From: an uncultured Gemmataceae bacterium
Lineage (GTDB): Bacteria > Planctomycetota > Planctomycetia > Gemmatales > Gemmataceae
DNA: 64,000 nt
Reading direction: 5' to 3'
Assembly: GCA_937923405.1 (NCBI GenBank)
Contig: CALDUY010000002.1
Coordinates: 682,001-746,000 of the forward strand
In this document: positions 26,861-36,562 of the stretch, one piece after another
Numbering within the stretch: the first letter of the stretch is position 1
Layout: each line of letters starts with the position of its first letter
The notes under the pieces: model-generated
The model's input: the letters and a program-made list of their open reading frames with translations, nothing else
Told to the model about the DNA's origin: nothing
Databases searched by the model: none
Translations under genes and position numbers: made by a program

Positions 26861-28132
26861 ATGACACCAAGGTTAGGAAAAGATCGGCGGATGGGCGTTC
26901 GTGAGTGGTTGGTCTTGATGCTGCTCGTCTGCGCCTCGCCAGCCTCGGCGGGAGTCTATAACCTCAGTGAACGTCTTCCTCACGCTTCGTCCAGCGAAGT
27001 GCGCGGCTTGGTGCTCCAGGTGCGCTCTGCCGCTTTGCCCAGTAAAAGCTCATTACGTCCGGAGCATTTCAAGTATCAGGTCCAGAGTGAGGCCAACCGT
27101 CTCGAAGCGGTACAGCGCGACGGGATCTTTTCCACGCTGGATCGCGTCTCGCTGGCGGGGTGTTACCTGCGGCTGGGTGAGCCGGACAAGGCTATCCGTT
27201 TACTGGAGCGCGGTGACCGAAGCCATTTTCTCCTCCTCTTGAACTTGGCGGCAGCTTACTTTCAAACCGGTGACGCGGCGATGGCCGTTCGCTATCAGGA
27301 GCAAGCCTTGAAAGTCTGGCCCGAGGTCTTCTTTGCCTGGAGCGAGCGCGAACTCCGTCGCTACCGCAAGTGCGAGCGAGCCTTGCTAAATCTCTATCGC
27401 TTCCGGGCCGAGGAGTCGCGTGGCCGACCGATTCGCGAGAATCTGGACATTGACCCGGTCTTCCCGGGGTTACGCTATGTCAACACTGTGGGAGAGTTCC
27501 AACCAGGGGCTTTGTCTCAAGAGATGCTCGATCGTCTGCCCGATGATGCCGTGGACGTACTCACCCAATTAGCTGTCTGGTTCCCCACCGACATGCGCTT
27601 GTACTGGCAATTGGGGCTGTTGCTCTCCAGTGTGGGAGTGATCGATCAGGCGGCAGCGATTGCCGATGAGTTGGTCGATGCTGGCATGGCCCGAAGTTTT
27701 AAGGGACTACCGCAACAACGTCGAGCTTTGCGCGAAGCCATGCTGGCCTTCAAGGTATTGGGCGATCCGATTGACCCCGCGCCGCGTGGGCAACTGCTGG
27801 CGACGCTACTGCTGGTGCCGCGACCGCTCATGGCTCCTCCGATCGTGGGCGATGCTGCTTATGCCGCCGCCTGTACTGGGGTGGTTCCCGCGATGCTCGA
27901 ACTGAGCAAGCCTCCTATTCCGTCCTTTGCCACCGCTCAACAGGATCCCTTCGCCTCCGGAGGCTCGGCGAATCAGGCTGTCTTCAACTTCAGTCACCTC
28001 GCGCTGGCCTTCTTCTTTGGCATGTTAGTAGCCGCCTTAATCGCTCTGCAAAGGAGTGAATGGCGTCGCCGACAGCGAATGGCCGCGGCTCACCATCACC
28101 AGCAAGCCCTGCCACAGCAGCCGTCCGAGTGA
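26861..28132 (+). CDS. Exported TPR-like protein with C-terminal membrane anchor
   Basis: 423 aa from the ATG at 26861 (AAGAGG upstream); an ATG at 26891 would give a shorter signal peptide. The N-terminus has a hydrophobic segment ending ASPASAG. Residues about 100-170 form TPR-like helices (YLRLGEPDKAIRLLERGDRS, AAYFQTGDAAMAVRYQEQAL); another pair is around 250-290. A hydrophobic helix near the C-terminus (FSHLALAFFFGMLVAALIAL) is followed by Arg- and His-rich tail residues, so the protein is probably held in the membrane with its TPRs outside the cytoplasm. Function unknown; protein-protein scaffold is the usual role for TPRs. Confidence 0.75.
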   Translation: MTPRLGKDRRMGVREWLVLMLLVCASPASAGVYNLSERLPHASSSEVRGLVLQVRSAALPSKSSLRPEHFKYQVQSEANRLEAVQRDGIFSTLDRVSLAGCYLRLGEPDKAIRLLERGDRSHFLLLLNLAAAYFQTGDAAMAVRYQEQALKVWPEVFFAWSERELRRYRKCERALLNLYRFRAEESRGRPIRENLDIDPVFPGLRYVNTVGEFQPGALSQEMLDRLPDDAVDVLTQLAVWFPTDMRLYWQLGLLLSSVGVIDQAAAIADELVDAGMARSFKGLPQQRRALREAMLAFKVLGDPIDPAPRGQLLATLLLVPRPLMAPPIVGDAAYAAACTGVVPAMLELSKPPIPSFATAQQDPFASGGSANQAVFNFSHLALAFFFGMLVAALIALQRSEWRRRQRMAAAHHHQQALPQQPSE

Positions 28133-28147
28133 TCCCGTGGAGTGTTC

Positions 28148-29722
28148 ATGTCGGCCAACGTCTCCAACAGCTACGATCAAGTACCTTACGACTCCCGCCC
28201 TCGCTACGCCACTCATCCCGACTGTCTGGCGACACTAGGTCGATTACTTGGACTGTCGCCGGCTCCCGTTCCGCGCTGTCGAGTGCTGGAGTTAGGCTGC
28301 TCCACGGGCGGCAATCTTTTTCCCCTGGCCGAGTCGCTTCCTGGTTCTCAGTTTGTGGGCATTGATCTGTCGGTCCGACAGATCGAGACGGGCCAAAAGG
28401 TAGCGGCGGCTCTGGGACTGACCAACCTACGCTTGCAGGCCTGCAGCATTCTGGACCTCGATTCCAGTTTGGGAGAGTTTGACTACATCATCGCCCACGG
28501 GGTCTACTCGTGGGTCCCCGAGGCGGTGCGTGACAAACTCTTGCAGGTGTGTAAAGATCATTTAGCACCACAAGGGATCGCTTATATTAGCTATAACACC
28601 TATCCGGGATGGTATCTCCGGGCCGGCGCACGCGATTTGATGACTTTCCACACCCGCGAGTTCGACGACCCTCAACAGAAGGTTCATCAAGCCCGTGCCA
28701 TTCTCGACTATTTCCGCGACATCGTCCCCGATCAGGAGGGAACCTGGCATCGCGTCTTGAAAGAAGAGGCCGAGTTGATCCGTCCTGAGGGAGACTACTA
28801 CGTCTATCACGAACATCTCGAAGCCGAGAACCATCCCGTCTACTTCACCCAGTTCATCGAGCATGCCCGGCGACACGGCTTGCAGTATCTCGGCGAAGCC
28901 CAGATGCATACCAGCTTGTCGATCTATCCCGCGGAGGTGCAACGAACGCTACGGAGCATCTCTACGGATTTGATCCAGCTGGAACAATATCTCGACTTTC
29001 TGAAGAATCGCACCTTCCGTCGCACTCTCCTGGTGCATGAGCAATTAGAACTAACCCGAACCCCCGGACCGGAGGTGGCTCAGACCTTGCTAGCGGTCGG
29101 CTCGGCCAAGCCGGTTTCCGAGACCCCGGAGTTGCTTTCCGACAAGGTCGAGGAGTTCGTCAATGACAGCGGAGCCACCGTCTCCACCAACGTGCCCTTC
29201 GCCAAGGCGGCCCTGACCATTCTCTATGAACAATGGCCCAAACCGTTCACCTTCGAGCAACTGTGGCACGCAGTGCAGACTCGGCTGGGGGCAGCGGGAC
29301 CGCAGTACACCGCCGAGCAGGGACGCGGCTTGCTGGCTCGTTCTCTGGTGCATCTGTATCTGTCAGGGCTGGCCAGTCTGCACACCTATCTGACCCCTCT
29401 GGCGTTGCAGCCCGGCGAGCGGCCCCGCTCGACACCCTTGCTCCGACTGCAGGCTCGAACCGGCGCTGGCGTGACCAACCTGCGGCACAAACAGGCCGAA
29501 CTCAACGTCTTCGATCGCGCCGTACTCTCTCTGTGCGATGGCCAACGGGACCGCGCCGGGCTGCTCGAGGAACTGATCCAGCTAGTCACTCGGGGCGAGA
29601 TCGGCTTGAAACGAGAGGGGCGTGAATTAACCGATCTGGCGGAGATTCGTGCGGCGCTGGCCGAGGAGTTGACCGAGAGTCTCACTCGCCTGGCCCGCTC
29701 CTTGGTCCTACTCGCTGACTAG
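28148..29722 (+). CDS. SAM-dependent methyltransferase with methyltransferase regulatory domain
   Basis: 524 aa from the ATG at 28148 (GGAG upstream); a GTG two codons earlier is less likely. The N-terminal class I fold has motif I VLELGCSTGGNLFPLAE (about 44-60), motif II FVGIDLS, and FDYIIAHGVYSWVP. Residues about 215-300 match the regulatory domain (MethyTransf_Reg) that follows in this family, and a C-terminal winged-helix-like stretch follows. Relatives include protein-lysine methyltransferases of Rickettsia (PKMT1 type), so a protein substrate is plausible, but I cannot identify it. The gene is followed directly by a MITE-like repeat. Confidence 0.88.
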   Translation: MSANVSNSYDQVPYDSRPRYATHPDCLATLGRLLGLSPAPVPRCRVLELGCSTGGNLFPLAESLPGSQFVGIDLSVRQIETGQKVAAALGLTNLRLQACSILDLDSSLGEFDYIIAHGVYSWVPEAVRDKLLQVCKDHLAPQGIAYISYNTYPGWYLRAGARDLMTFHTREFDDPQQKVHQARAILDYFRDIVPDQEGTWHRVLKEEAELIRPEGDYYVYHEHLEAENHPVYFTQFIEHARRHGLQYLGEAQMHTSLSIYPAEVQRTLRSISTDLIQLEQYLDFLKNRTFRRTLLVHEQLELTRTPGPEVAQTLLAVGSAKPVSETPELLSDKVEEFVNDSGATVSTNVPFAKAALTILYEQWPKPFTFEQLWHAVQTRLGAAGPQYTAEQGRGLLARSLVHLYLSGLASLHTYLTPLALQPGERPRSTPLLRLQARTGAGVTNLRHKQAELNVFDRAVLSLCDGQRDRAGLLEELIQLVTRGEIGLKREGRELTDLAEIRAALAEELTESLTRLARSLVLLAD

Positions 29723-29880
29723 TGGGCGTTACAACATGGTGTAGCGGAGCGCAGGCGAAAGCCTGCGCCTACCTGCCAATCCGTATCGGTAGCCGCAGGC
29801 TTTAGCCTGCGAAAGTAAGTTTCCGCCTGCGAACGCGCTTCATCCCTCGTTGCCGCTACACCATTTGGAGAAGGGCTCTG
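29723..29880. repeat. MITE-like palindromic element, second full-length copy
   Basis: Begins gggcgttacaacatggtgta and ends ccgctacaccatttggagaa. It has the same inverted ends as the copy at 21688-21871 and the same two internal palindromes, one with a single change (GCAGGCGAAAGCCTGC). It fills the gap between the methyltransferase gene and the convergent PPTase gene. The hairpins could also serve as a transcription end. Confidence 0.75.
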
Positions 29881-29919
29881 AGCCGGACCCAAAGAGCAAT
29901 TATTCTATTTCCTCTCCGG

Positions 29920-30696
29920 CTACTCTTCAAATTGACGTGGCACAATCTTCAACCCATGTGTCTGGACAGCCAACGCCCCGACGTAGCCAGCTGCCGGCTC
30001 AAACGACGTCATCGACCAGGTTTCGGCTTTGGCTCGATCGCCATCGATGTGCAGCAGACGAGCGGGGTCATCGGGAGGGACCGACACCTCGAACCGCTCC
30101 AAGCCATGAGCCAGCCCTACGCCGATCGCTTTAACGAAGGCTTCCTTGCGTGTCCAGATGTGGAAGAAGGCCTGCTCCCGCGCCCCTGGCGGCAGGCGGG
30201 TCAATGCTTGCACCTCTCCCGGCGCGAAGTAGCGCTGAGCCATGTCCAGGTGGGTCGGCATGGCTCGAACTCGTTCGACATCAACGCCGATTTCGCCCCA
30301 GTTGGTCACGGCAATCAGACCGATCTCGCCGGAGTGCGAGACGTTGAAGTGTGGGCCGCCGCCTGCCAGGTACGGCTTGCTGGTTTGTTCGGTGCGGAAG
30401 CGAACTCTCGCTGGATCGATGGCCAGATAGCCTGCTAGCACCAGCCGCAATAAGCCGCGTGAAGCGATGAACTGATCACGGGCCTGACGCGGTCGATAGC
30501 AGCAAGCTCGGGCATATTCCTCAGCGGTGAGTAGTTCGCGCAACCGAGCCAATTCCACCTCGCTGCGTGCTAGCGAGATGGTCCAGAGATGGACTTCATC
30601 CTTGCCCAGCGACCAGGAAGGCTGGCCCATCGCGAGGCCTCGAACTCCCGCGAGTCGGGGCAACGGATGGACTCCACTACCACTCCGTTGCTCCAC
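29920..30696 (-). CDS. 4'-phosphopantetheinyl transferase, Sfp type
   Basis: 258 aa. The GTG at 30696 has a strong AAGAGGTGA upstream; the ATG at 30630 with GAGG is an alternative that trims 22 residues. The enzyme transfers phosphopantetheine from CoA to a serine of carrier proteins. Family motifs seen: FNVSHSGE, IGVDVERVR (metal-binding Asp/Glu), and WTRKEAFVKAIG. Length and motif order fit the Sfp/AcpT group that serves polyketide, peptide or fatty-acid carrier proteins. No carrier protein or NRPS/PKS gene is in this window. It starts 14 bp after the prolyl oligopeptidase stop, so the two are likely cotranscribed. Confidence 0.92.
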   Translation of the reverse strand: MEQRSGSGVHPLPRLAGVRGLAMGQPSWSLGKDEVHLWTISLARSEVELARLRELLTAEEYARACCYRPRQARDQFIASRGLLRLVLAGYLAIDPARVRFRTEQTSKPYLAGGGPHFNVSHSGEIGLIAVTNWGEIGVDVERVRAMPTHLDMAQRYFAPGEVQALTRLPPGAREQAFFHIWTRKEAFVKAIGVGLAHGLERFEVSVPPDDPARLLHIDGDRAKAETWSMTSFEPAAGYVGALAVQTHGLKIVPRQFEE

Positions 30697-30710
30697 GTCT
30701 CACCTCTTAA

Positions 30711-32849
30711 TTATCGCTTATTCAGTTCCAGCTTCAAGGTCTTGCACAAAAAAGCGTACTCATCGGCCAGTTCCTCGATGAGTTTGGCGGTCGGTTTGCC
30801 CGCGCCGTGTCCCGCCTTGGTCTCGATGCGGATCAACACCGGATTAGGGCCGGATTGGCACTCCTGCAAACGGGCGGCGAATTTGAAGCTATGTCCGGGA
30901 ACCACGCGATCATCGGTGTCGGCAGTGGTGACCAAAGTCGGCGGATAAGCCGTTCCCGGTTTCAGGTTATGATACGGCGAATAAGCATACAGCGCCTTGA
31001 ACTCTTCGGGGTTGTCGGCGCTACCATAGTCGTCGGTCCAGTAGCGACCGGCGGTGAACTTGTGGAAGCGGAGCATATCCATGACGCCGACTGCTGGCAA
31101 GCAGGCTCCGAACAGATCCGGGCGCTGGATCATGCATGCCCCGACCAGCAGCCCGCCATTGCTGCCGCCCTTGATGGCCAGTTTACTCGGCGAAGTGTAC
31201 TTCTTGTCGATAAGATATTCGGCGGCAGCGATGAAGTCGTCGAAGACATTTTGTTTGTTCAGTTTGGTGCCGGCCTTGTGCCAGTCTTTGCCGTACTCCC
31301 CGCCACCACGCAAGTTGGCCTGAGCGTAGATGCCGCCCATCTCCAGCCAGATGATCCGCGCCACGGAGAAACTCGGCGGCAGCGAGATATTGAACCCGCC
31401 GTAGCCATACAGGATCGTCGGATTCGTGCCGTCCAACTTCACGTCCTTGCGCCGGGTGATGAACATCGGAACCTGCGTGCCGTCCTTGCTTTTGTAGAAG
31501 ACCTGTTCGACGACATAATCCTCGGGGTTAAACTTCACTTTCGAGGTGCGGTATAGGCTGCTCTTGCCTGTAGCCAGGTTGTAGCGATAGATGCTCGGCG
31601 GCGTGGCAAAGCTTTGGAAGGTGTAGAACGTTTCGTGATCGATGCGTCGTCCGCCAAAGCCGCTAGCCGTGCCGATCCCGGGGAACTCCACATCGCGGAC
31701 AAACTCGCCGGTCGGCGTGTACATCTTCACCACCGTCTTGGCATCTTTGAGGTAGGTGCAGACGAACAGATTGCCGACCAGACTGACGCTCTGCAGCGTC
31801 TCCTTGGCTTCGGGGATAATCTCCTTCCAGTTCTGCTTGTCCGGCTTGCGCAGGTCAATGGCTATGACTCGTCCCAGCGGTGCGTTCAAGTCGGTCTTGA
31901 AGTAAAAGAGCGGTCCGTCGTTGTCGATGAGCGAGTACTCGTTCTCCATATTGGCGATCAACTCGACGGGCAACCCGTAGGGTTCTTCGAGATCCTTGTA
32001 AACGACGCGATTGCGACGATCGGTGCCCTCGCGGATGCTAATCACCAGATAGCGGCCATCCTCGGTGACCCCGGCATTGAATCCCCACTTGGGATGATCG
32101 GGTCGATGATAGACGAGTACATCGTCACTTTGGGACGTCCCTACCCGATGATAGTAGACCTTCTGGTTGAGGTTCAGAGAGGTGAACGCTCCTTCTTTGG
32201 GTTCATCGAACCGCGAGTAGAAGAAGCCTTTGGAATCCTTGGTCCACGAGGCACCGCTGAACTTGACCCATTTGATGCGATCTTCGCGTAATTTGCCGGT
32301 GTCGATGTCCATCAGATACCAAGTGTTCCAGTCCGAGCCGGACTCCGCCACACTGTAGGCCAGTAGTTTGCCATCCGGGCTGACCGCCAGGCCTGACAGG
32401 GCCACGGTGCCGTCCGCCGACAGTTTGTTGGGATCGAGGAGGACACGCGGCTCGCCGTCCAGCGATTCTCCCGTGGTGTACAGCACCGCTTGATTCTGCA
32501 ACCCATCGTTGCGCGTGTAGAAGTACCGTCCTCCCTCCTTAAACGGCACGGAGTAGCGTTCGTAGTTCCAGAGTTCAGTGATGCGCTTTCGTAAAGCTTC
32601 CCGCTGCGGGATCTGTTCCAGATAGCTGAAGGTCAACTTGTTCTGGCTTTCCACCCAATCGGCGACGTCTTTGGATTGGCGAACATCGGCTTCCAGCCAA
32701 CGGTAGGGATCGGCTACCTTAGTCCCATGGTAATCGTCTACTTGATCGACCTTTTTTGTCGCTGGATACTTCATAGGACTCTCTGCGCCAACGAGGATGC
32801 CCATTCCCAGCAGCGAGACGACTACGAGACAGGTCAGAATCCTTAGCAT
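30711..32849 (-). CDS. Prolyl oligopeptidase (S9A family), exported
   Basis: 712 aa from the ATG at 32849, chosen because GGAGA lies 8 bases before it and a signal peptide follows (MLRILTCLVVVSLLGMGILV). The family opening DDYHGTKVADPYRWLE begins the seven-bladed propeller (to about 430). The C-terminal hydrolase domain has IKGGSNGGLLVGA with nucleophile S563, the acid in TTADTDDRVVP, and the histidine in KAGHGAGKP. It cleaves small peptides after proline, here in the periplasm. The length is typical. The next gene is an Sfp-type PPTase 14 bp downstream; I see no functional link. Confidence 0.94.
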   Translation of the reverse strand: MLRILTCLVVVSLLGMGILVGAESPMKYPATKKVDQVDDYHGTKVADPYRWLEADVRQSKDVADWVESQNKLTFSYLEQIPQREALRKRITELWNYERYSVPFKEGGRYFYTRNDGLQNQAVLYTTGESLDGEPRVLLDPNKLSADGTVALSGLAVSPDGKLLAYSVAESGSDWNTWYLMDIDTGKLREDRIKWVKFSGASWTKDSKGFFYSRFDEPKEGAFTSLNLNQKVYYHRVGTSQSDDVLVYHRPDHPKWGFNAGVTEDGRYLVISIREGTDRRNRVVYKDLEEPYGLPVELIANMENEYSLIDNDGPLFYFKTDLNAPLGRVIAIDLRKPDKQNWKEIIPEAKETLQSVSLVGNLFVCTYLKDAKTVVKMYTPTGEFVRDVEFPGIGTASGFGGRRIDHETFYTFQSFATPPSIYRYNLATGKSSLYRTSKVKFNPEDYVVEQVFYKSKDGTQVPMFITRRKDVKLDGTNPTILYGYGGFNISLPPSFSVARIIWLEMGGIYAQANLRGGGEYGKDWHKAGTKLNKQNVFDDFIAAAEYLIDKKYTSPSKLAIKGGSNGGLLVGACMIQRPDLFGACLPAVGVMDMLRFHKFTAGRYWTDDYGSADNPEEFKALYAYSPYHNLKPGTAYPPTLVTTADTDDRVVPGHSFKFAARLQECQSGPNPVLIRIETKAGHGAGKPTAKLIEELADEYAFLCKTLKLELNKR

Positions 32850-33314
32850 AAGCTTGGTCTCCGGCAGCGTGACGAACGCTAGTATGAGGTTTCTCTCAGT
32901 ATATACGCCACCGCCCAACTCGGAGTGTCTGCGTGACCAACTGTCGCCGTTTCTCCTCGTCCAGCCCGGTTGGTTGCTGCTCGCCATGGCTCGAGCCTCC
33001 GCTGGTGCTAAAAGCGCACGTTCGTTGCCGCGAAACGTTTCCGGCACCTGCCGCGTCTTGCGCGCTACGAAATTAACGGGGGGCTTAATTCGTTTCTTTC
33101 GTACTGTCCACCATCTCAGCGGGACTTAATTCGTTTATTTCGTACCTCCCACAACCTCGATGACTTGTAGGCAACGCTGCACGTCGAGCCGGCCAGCCCG
33201 TAACGTTGGTTTCACGTCATACGACTGAGGAGATTCCAACGAGGAATTGCCGCAAGAGTATGAAATGTAACAACCTGCAGCTGATTTACCGCAGGTTGCT
33301 TCGGATTGCTCTAG
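32850..33314. other. Intergenic region with AT-rich direct repeats
   Basis: No supported gene. CTTAATTCGTTTCTTTCGTA (33084-33103) recurs as CTTAATTCGTTTATTTCGTA (33125-33144). AATTAA...TTAATT around 33071-33089 forms a small inverted repeat. The same pattern appears near 12001-12040, so it is a minor dispersed repeat family. Confidence 0.55.
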
Positions 33315-33389
33315 GGTGAGTGAGGGGACTCGAACCCCCGACATCCAGAGCCACAATCTGGCGCTCTAACCAACTGAGCTACACCCACC
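33315..33389 (-). tRNA. tRNA-His (anticodon GTG)
   Basis: On the minus strand the cloverleaf folds fully. The acceptor GTGGGTG/CACTCAC carries an extra 5' G (G-1) opposite C73, the hallmark of tRNA-His. D arm GCTC/GAGC. Anticodon stem CCAGA/TCTGG encloses the loop TTGTGGC with anticodon GTG. T arm is GGGGG-TTCGAGT-CCCCT (last pair G-U). The 3' CCA is not encoded. Confidence 0.96.
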
Positions 33390-33444
33390 GTGTGATAACA
33401 ATCATAGCTGGTTTTGCCACGTCGGCAAGCGGTGTTGTCGCGGC

Positions 33445-36219
33445 TCATTTGGGTCGAACCCGCCAGCGTTCCACCTCCTGAAACCAGGGCAGCGGATTGC
33501 TTGCGCCATCGAAATCCATACGGCGGCCATCGTAGGCATACAGCGGATCTAGTTGCCACAACGGAATCGTCGGCATGTCGCGTTCGAGCCATTTGCGGTG
33601 GATCTGGTGAGCATCCTTGCGCACTTCAACGAAGCTACGACGCGACAAGGTGGCTTGAACATCGGTGACCAGTGAACCGGTGAAGCCTAGATAATTGTCC
33701 CGACCATTGCGGCCATGGGGGCCAAGCAGTGGATACAACCATAACGTCTCGTCGAGAAAGTCGTAGGGATAGTAGGCCAACTCGTAGTTCTGCGTCTCTT
33801 CGACCTCTGTGCGGAGTTGATGCGGAGAGCGGGCTTCGGCTTTCAAAGTGATACCTGGCAGGGCAGTCATCGCCTGCCGACAGAGCGATTCCATCGCCGC
33901 TTCCAGATCGGGATCGCCACTGGGGTACTTGATGGTCAAGGTCAGTGACTTGGTGCGCAGCTTTTGTAAGCCCTGTTCGGCTCGGGCTCGGGCTAGCCCT
34001 GGATCGTAGGCGTCCAAGCTATCCGGAATGGTTCGGCTGACTAACTCGGGATCGCAGGCCCAAGATCCAGCGGGGTACGGTCCATTCAAGGCTTTGTGAA
34101 CTTGTGCGCCCAGTCCCTTGCGAAAATGCTCGTTGAGCAGTTGTTCGCGCGGAATGGCCCGAGCGAGAGCAATGCGAATGTCCGGCTCGGCCAACGCCAC
34201 TTGGCGATGGTTCACCGCCAAAAACCATACTCGACGGTTGGGCAATGGCGGCGTCGAAAGCGAAGTGACGATCTGTCCGTTGGCCCGTAGTTGCTCCACC
34301 TGCTCGGCTCGAAGGTCCAGGGCCACTTGAAGGTTTCCCTGACGTAAGTCGGCCACGGGGTCACTCACAGCGAAGAAGCGAATTTCGCGAATGCGCGGAG
34401 TATCGCGCTTCTCTTCCCGGATGCCATAATGGTCGTTGGCCCGAAACGAGGCATAGGTACGCTGTCCATCGGACTTTTGCCCGGCATAGACGAACGGCCC
34501 GCTGCCTAGGGGCGACTCGGCGAAGGCTTGGGTCGTTGGATCGGGATTGCGTGGCAGAATCTTGAACGACAACGCTCCTAATGGATCGAGCAGTCCCTGG
34601 CGGAGACGGAGACGAATTCGGCCATCGAGGCCGGCATCAAGGCGATTTTCCAGCAATTCTCCCCAGGCAGGATTCCGCTCCGACAGGCGCGTCTCGTCTC
34701 GCAATAGCCGCAGGGTGGCGCGAAGATCGTCGGCCCGCAACGGAGAACCGTTGGACCAGCGAGCCTGTCGCGGTAACTGAAACTGCCGACCACGGGGAAT
34801 CACCTCGGGAGCCGCTGCTGCCAGCGCGGGACGATATGATAACAGCCCCTCACTCATGACCGTTGGAGCCACCAAACTCTCGAAGAGTAACTCGACAGCA
34901 CGCAGCTCGGCGTCGGTACAAGCCCAACTCGGCGACAGGAAACGCGGTAGTTCTCGCATGCCGACATTTAAGATCTGATATTCGCGATCCACCTGAATCC
35001 GTTCATTGCGGAGATTGGGCAGGGCTGGCCAGATCTGCTCCGCCGCCTTGAACAACTCGACAGCTCGATCCGGTTGGGTCGCCTTGAGACTCATTGCTTG
35101 ATCGAACAGTGATTTGGCCTCAGCGATCAAACTGGAACGGATGGGCGCACCGACGTTGCTTCCGGGAAACTGTTCTTCAATGAACGCTAAATGAGCGCGG
35201 GCTTGTTCTGGGCGTTCCCGAGCATAGTTGGAATCTTTTAATGCTCGAGCCAGCAGGTCGGTCAGGGATCGAGCGATCTGTTTGCGGTCGGCTTGTCGGG
35301 AGTAGGTGTCGACCAAACGTTTCATCTCGGTGAAAGCGGTATCCCAGGAACGAGCCTCGGCCAGTTGCTCGACGCGCTGGAGTTGCACTGCCAAGCGTGC
35401 GGAATCGAGTTGGTGGCCGATTTCCTCCCAGCCGGCTCCGCGACGAACTCCTCGATCCCTCGCAGAGCGATGGAAACTCACCACTGCTGACAGTGCTTGC
35501 TCAGCGTACGTCAGCTGATCAAACCGGTTCAGATACGTTGGATGCGAGGGATCGACCTCGGCAAATTTAGCAGCGAGGAACGACTGCACCTCATCGGCGG
35601 CCACCTGCTCGAACCATCGGATCGAAGTGATGTGACTGGGCGGAATCTTGTCGATCCGTAATGATTTGCCCGTGTCGCGGTCCAGCACGTTGAGCGTCAA
35701 GACGTCGGTATGCTTATCAATCTCGGGGATGTACTCCGCAAGTGGACTTACCCAGAGAACACGATTGGGCACTCGTCCGCCTTCCACGGTCGAGCCGAAC
35801 CCTTTCACATGGATCAGGTCGTGTGGGATCGATAGATCGTGAAACAGTGCTTTCAAGCGGGGATGCGTTGCCTGCTTGGCAGCCACAGACAGATCTGCTG
35901 AGGCGACAGTAGTCGGCTTGTCGATCTCTTCGTCCAGACGACGAATGTCGCTTTTACCGCTACGGTCGTCTTCTTCCTCGACTCGTTTCTTCTGGAGTTT
36001 GGAAGCCGTTTTGTTTTCTTCTGTGTCTTCTTCCTCGGTGCGCTTCTGGGACGACTTGGCCTGGCCTTTCTGGCTCCGCTCGTCGTCTTCCTCCTCGACG
36101 CGCTTCTTTTTTGCCTTCTCCTGAATGAAGCCAGCCTCGAGCATTAGCGACGCCGAAAACAGAAGTAATGTTCCCGAGAAGATGAACTGGAGCAGGTACA
36201 GCTTGCGAGGACGTAGCAT
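33445..36219 (-). CDS. Exported extracellular solute-binding protein (family 5) with acidic repeat N-terminus
   Basis: 924 aa from the ATG at 36219; a TTG eight codons upstream is possible. A hydrophobic segment (LLQFIFSGTLLLFSASLML) suggests a signal peptide or anchor. Next come three copies of a charged motif, KKRVEEEDD, QKRTEEEDT and KKRVEEEDD, spaced 19-20 residues apart. The middle (about 200-400) is helical. The C-terminal half resembles SBP_bac_5 oligopeptide-binding proteins: RQARWSNGSPLRADDLRATL, SPLGSGPFVY, FLAVNHR, and ALARAIPREQLL. No permease or ATPase gene is adjacent, and the protein is much longer than usual (500-600 aa). It may be a sensor or orphan binding protein rather than a transporter part. 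Confidence 0.8.
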   Translation of the reverse strand: MLRPRKLYLLQFIFSGTLLLFSASLMLEAGFIQEKAKKKRVEEEDDERSQKGQAKSSQKRTEEEDTEENKTASKLQKKRVEEEDDRSGKSDIRRLDEEIDKPTTVASADLSVAAKQATHPRLKALFHDLSIPHDLIHVKGFGSTVEGGRVPNRVLWVSPLAEYIPEIDKHTDVLTLNVLDRDTGKSLRIDKIPPSHITSIRWFEQVAADEVQSFLAAKFAEVDPSHPTYLNRFDQLTYAEQALSAVVSFHRSARDRGVRRGAGWEEIGHQLDSARLAVQLQRVEQLAEARSWDTAFTEMKRLVDTYSRQADRKQIARSLTDLLARALKDSNYARERPEQARAHLAFIEEQFPGSNVGAPIRSSLIAEAKSLFDQAMSLKATQPDRAVELFKAAEQIWPALPNLRNERIQVDREYQILNVGMRELPRFLSPSWACTDAELRAVELLFESLVAPTVMSEGLLSYRPALAAAAPEVIPRGRQFQLPRQARWSNGSPLRADDLRATLRLLRDETRLSERNPAWGELLENRLDAGLDGRIRLRLRQGLLDPLGALSFKILPRNPDPTTQAFAESPLGSGPFVYAGQKSDGQRTYASFRANDHYGIREEKRDTPRIREIRFFAVSDPVADLRQGNLQVALDLRAEQVEQLRANGQIVTSLSTPPLPNRRVWFLAVNHRQVALAEPDIRIALARAIPREQLLNEHFRKGLGAQVHKALNGPYPAGSWACDPELVSRTIPDSLDAYDPGLARARAEQGLQKLRTKSLTLTIKYPSGDPDLEAAMESLCRQAMTALPGITLKAEARSPHQLRTEVEETQNYELAYYPYDFLDETLWLYPLLGPHGRNGRDNYLGFTGSLVTDVQATLSRRSFVEVRKDAHQIHRKWLERDMPTIPLWQLDPLYAYDGRRMDFDGASNPLPWFQEVERWRVRPK

Positions 36220-36562
36220 GATTGATCGATTGCTCCGACACAAAAGGAGAGGACAGTATCACCATACCACGAGATCAAAAACAGGCAAAGGCAAAGCGGA
36301 TCCGACATGGAGCGAAAGCCTGCCTGGCGACTGGTTTGCAGAAGTCGCGCCTTGGCTCCCCTCGTCTTACTAGTAGCAAGAAAGACTCGTTAATCTTCCT
36401 TGGAAGAGAAAGAACTGGACGTTACGCTCAACAAAGGGGGACGCCGTATCCTGGAAAACCTCCTTCTTGGATCGATACTTTTCTGGGATCTCTGTGTTGA
36501 ACTTAAAACACAGCTCCTTGCTGTTCACCTAGACCTGTTACACCGGAAGGAGTGCTGAGCAG
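36220..36562. other. Divergent intergenic region
   Basis: About 340 bases between divergent genes, presumably carrying both promoters. GGAAGGAG at 36544-36551 is the RBS for the DUF1549 gene. I see no other structured element. Confidence 0.4.

Noticed and set aside
30807-31556. 249-codon plus-strand frame opposite the prolyl oligopeptidase
   Set aside because: The opposite strand carries all S9 catalytic motifs; this frame is its shadow.
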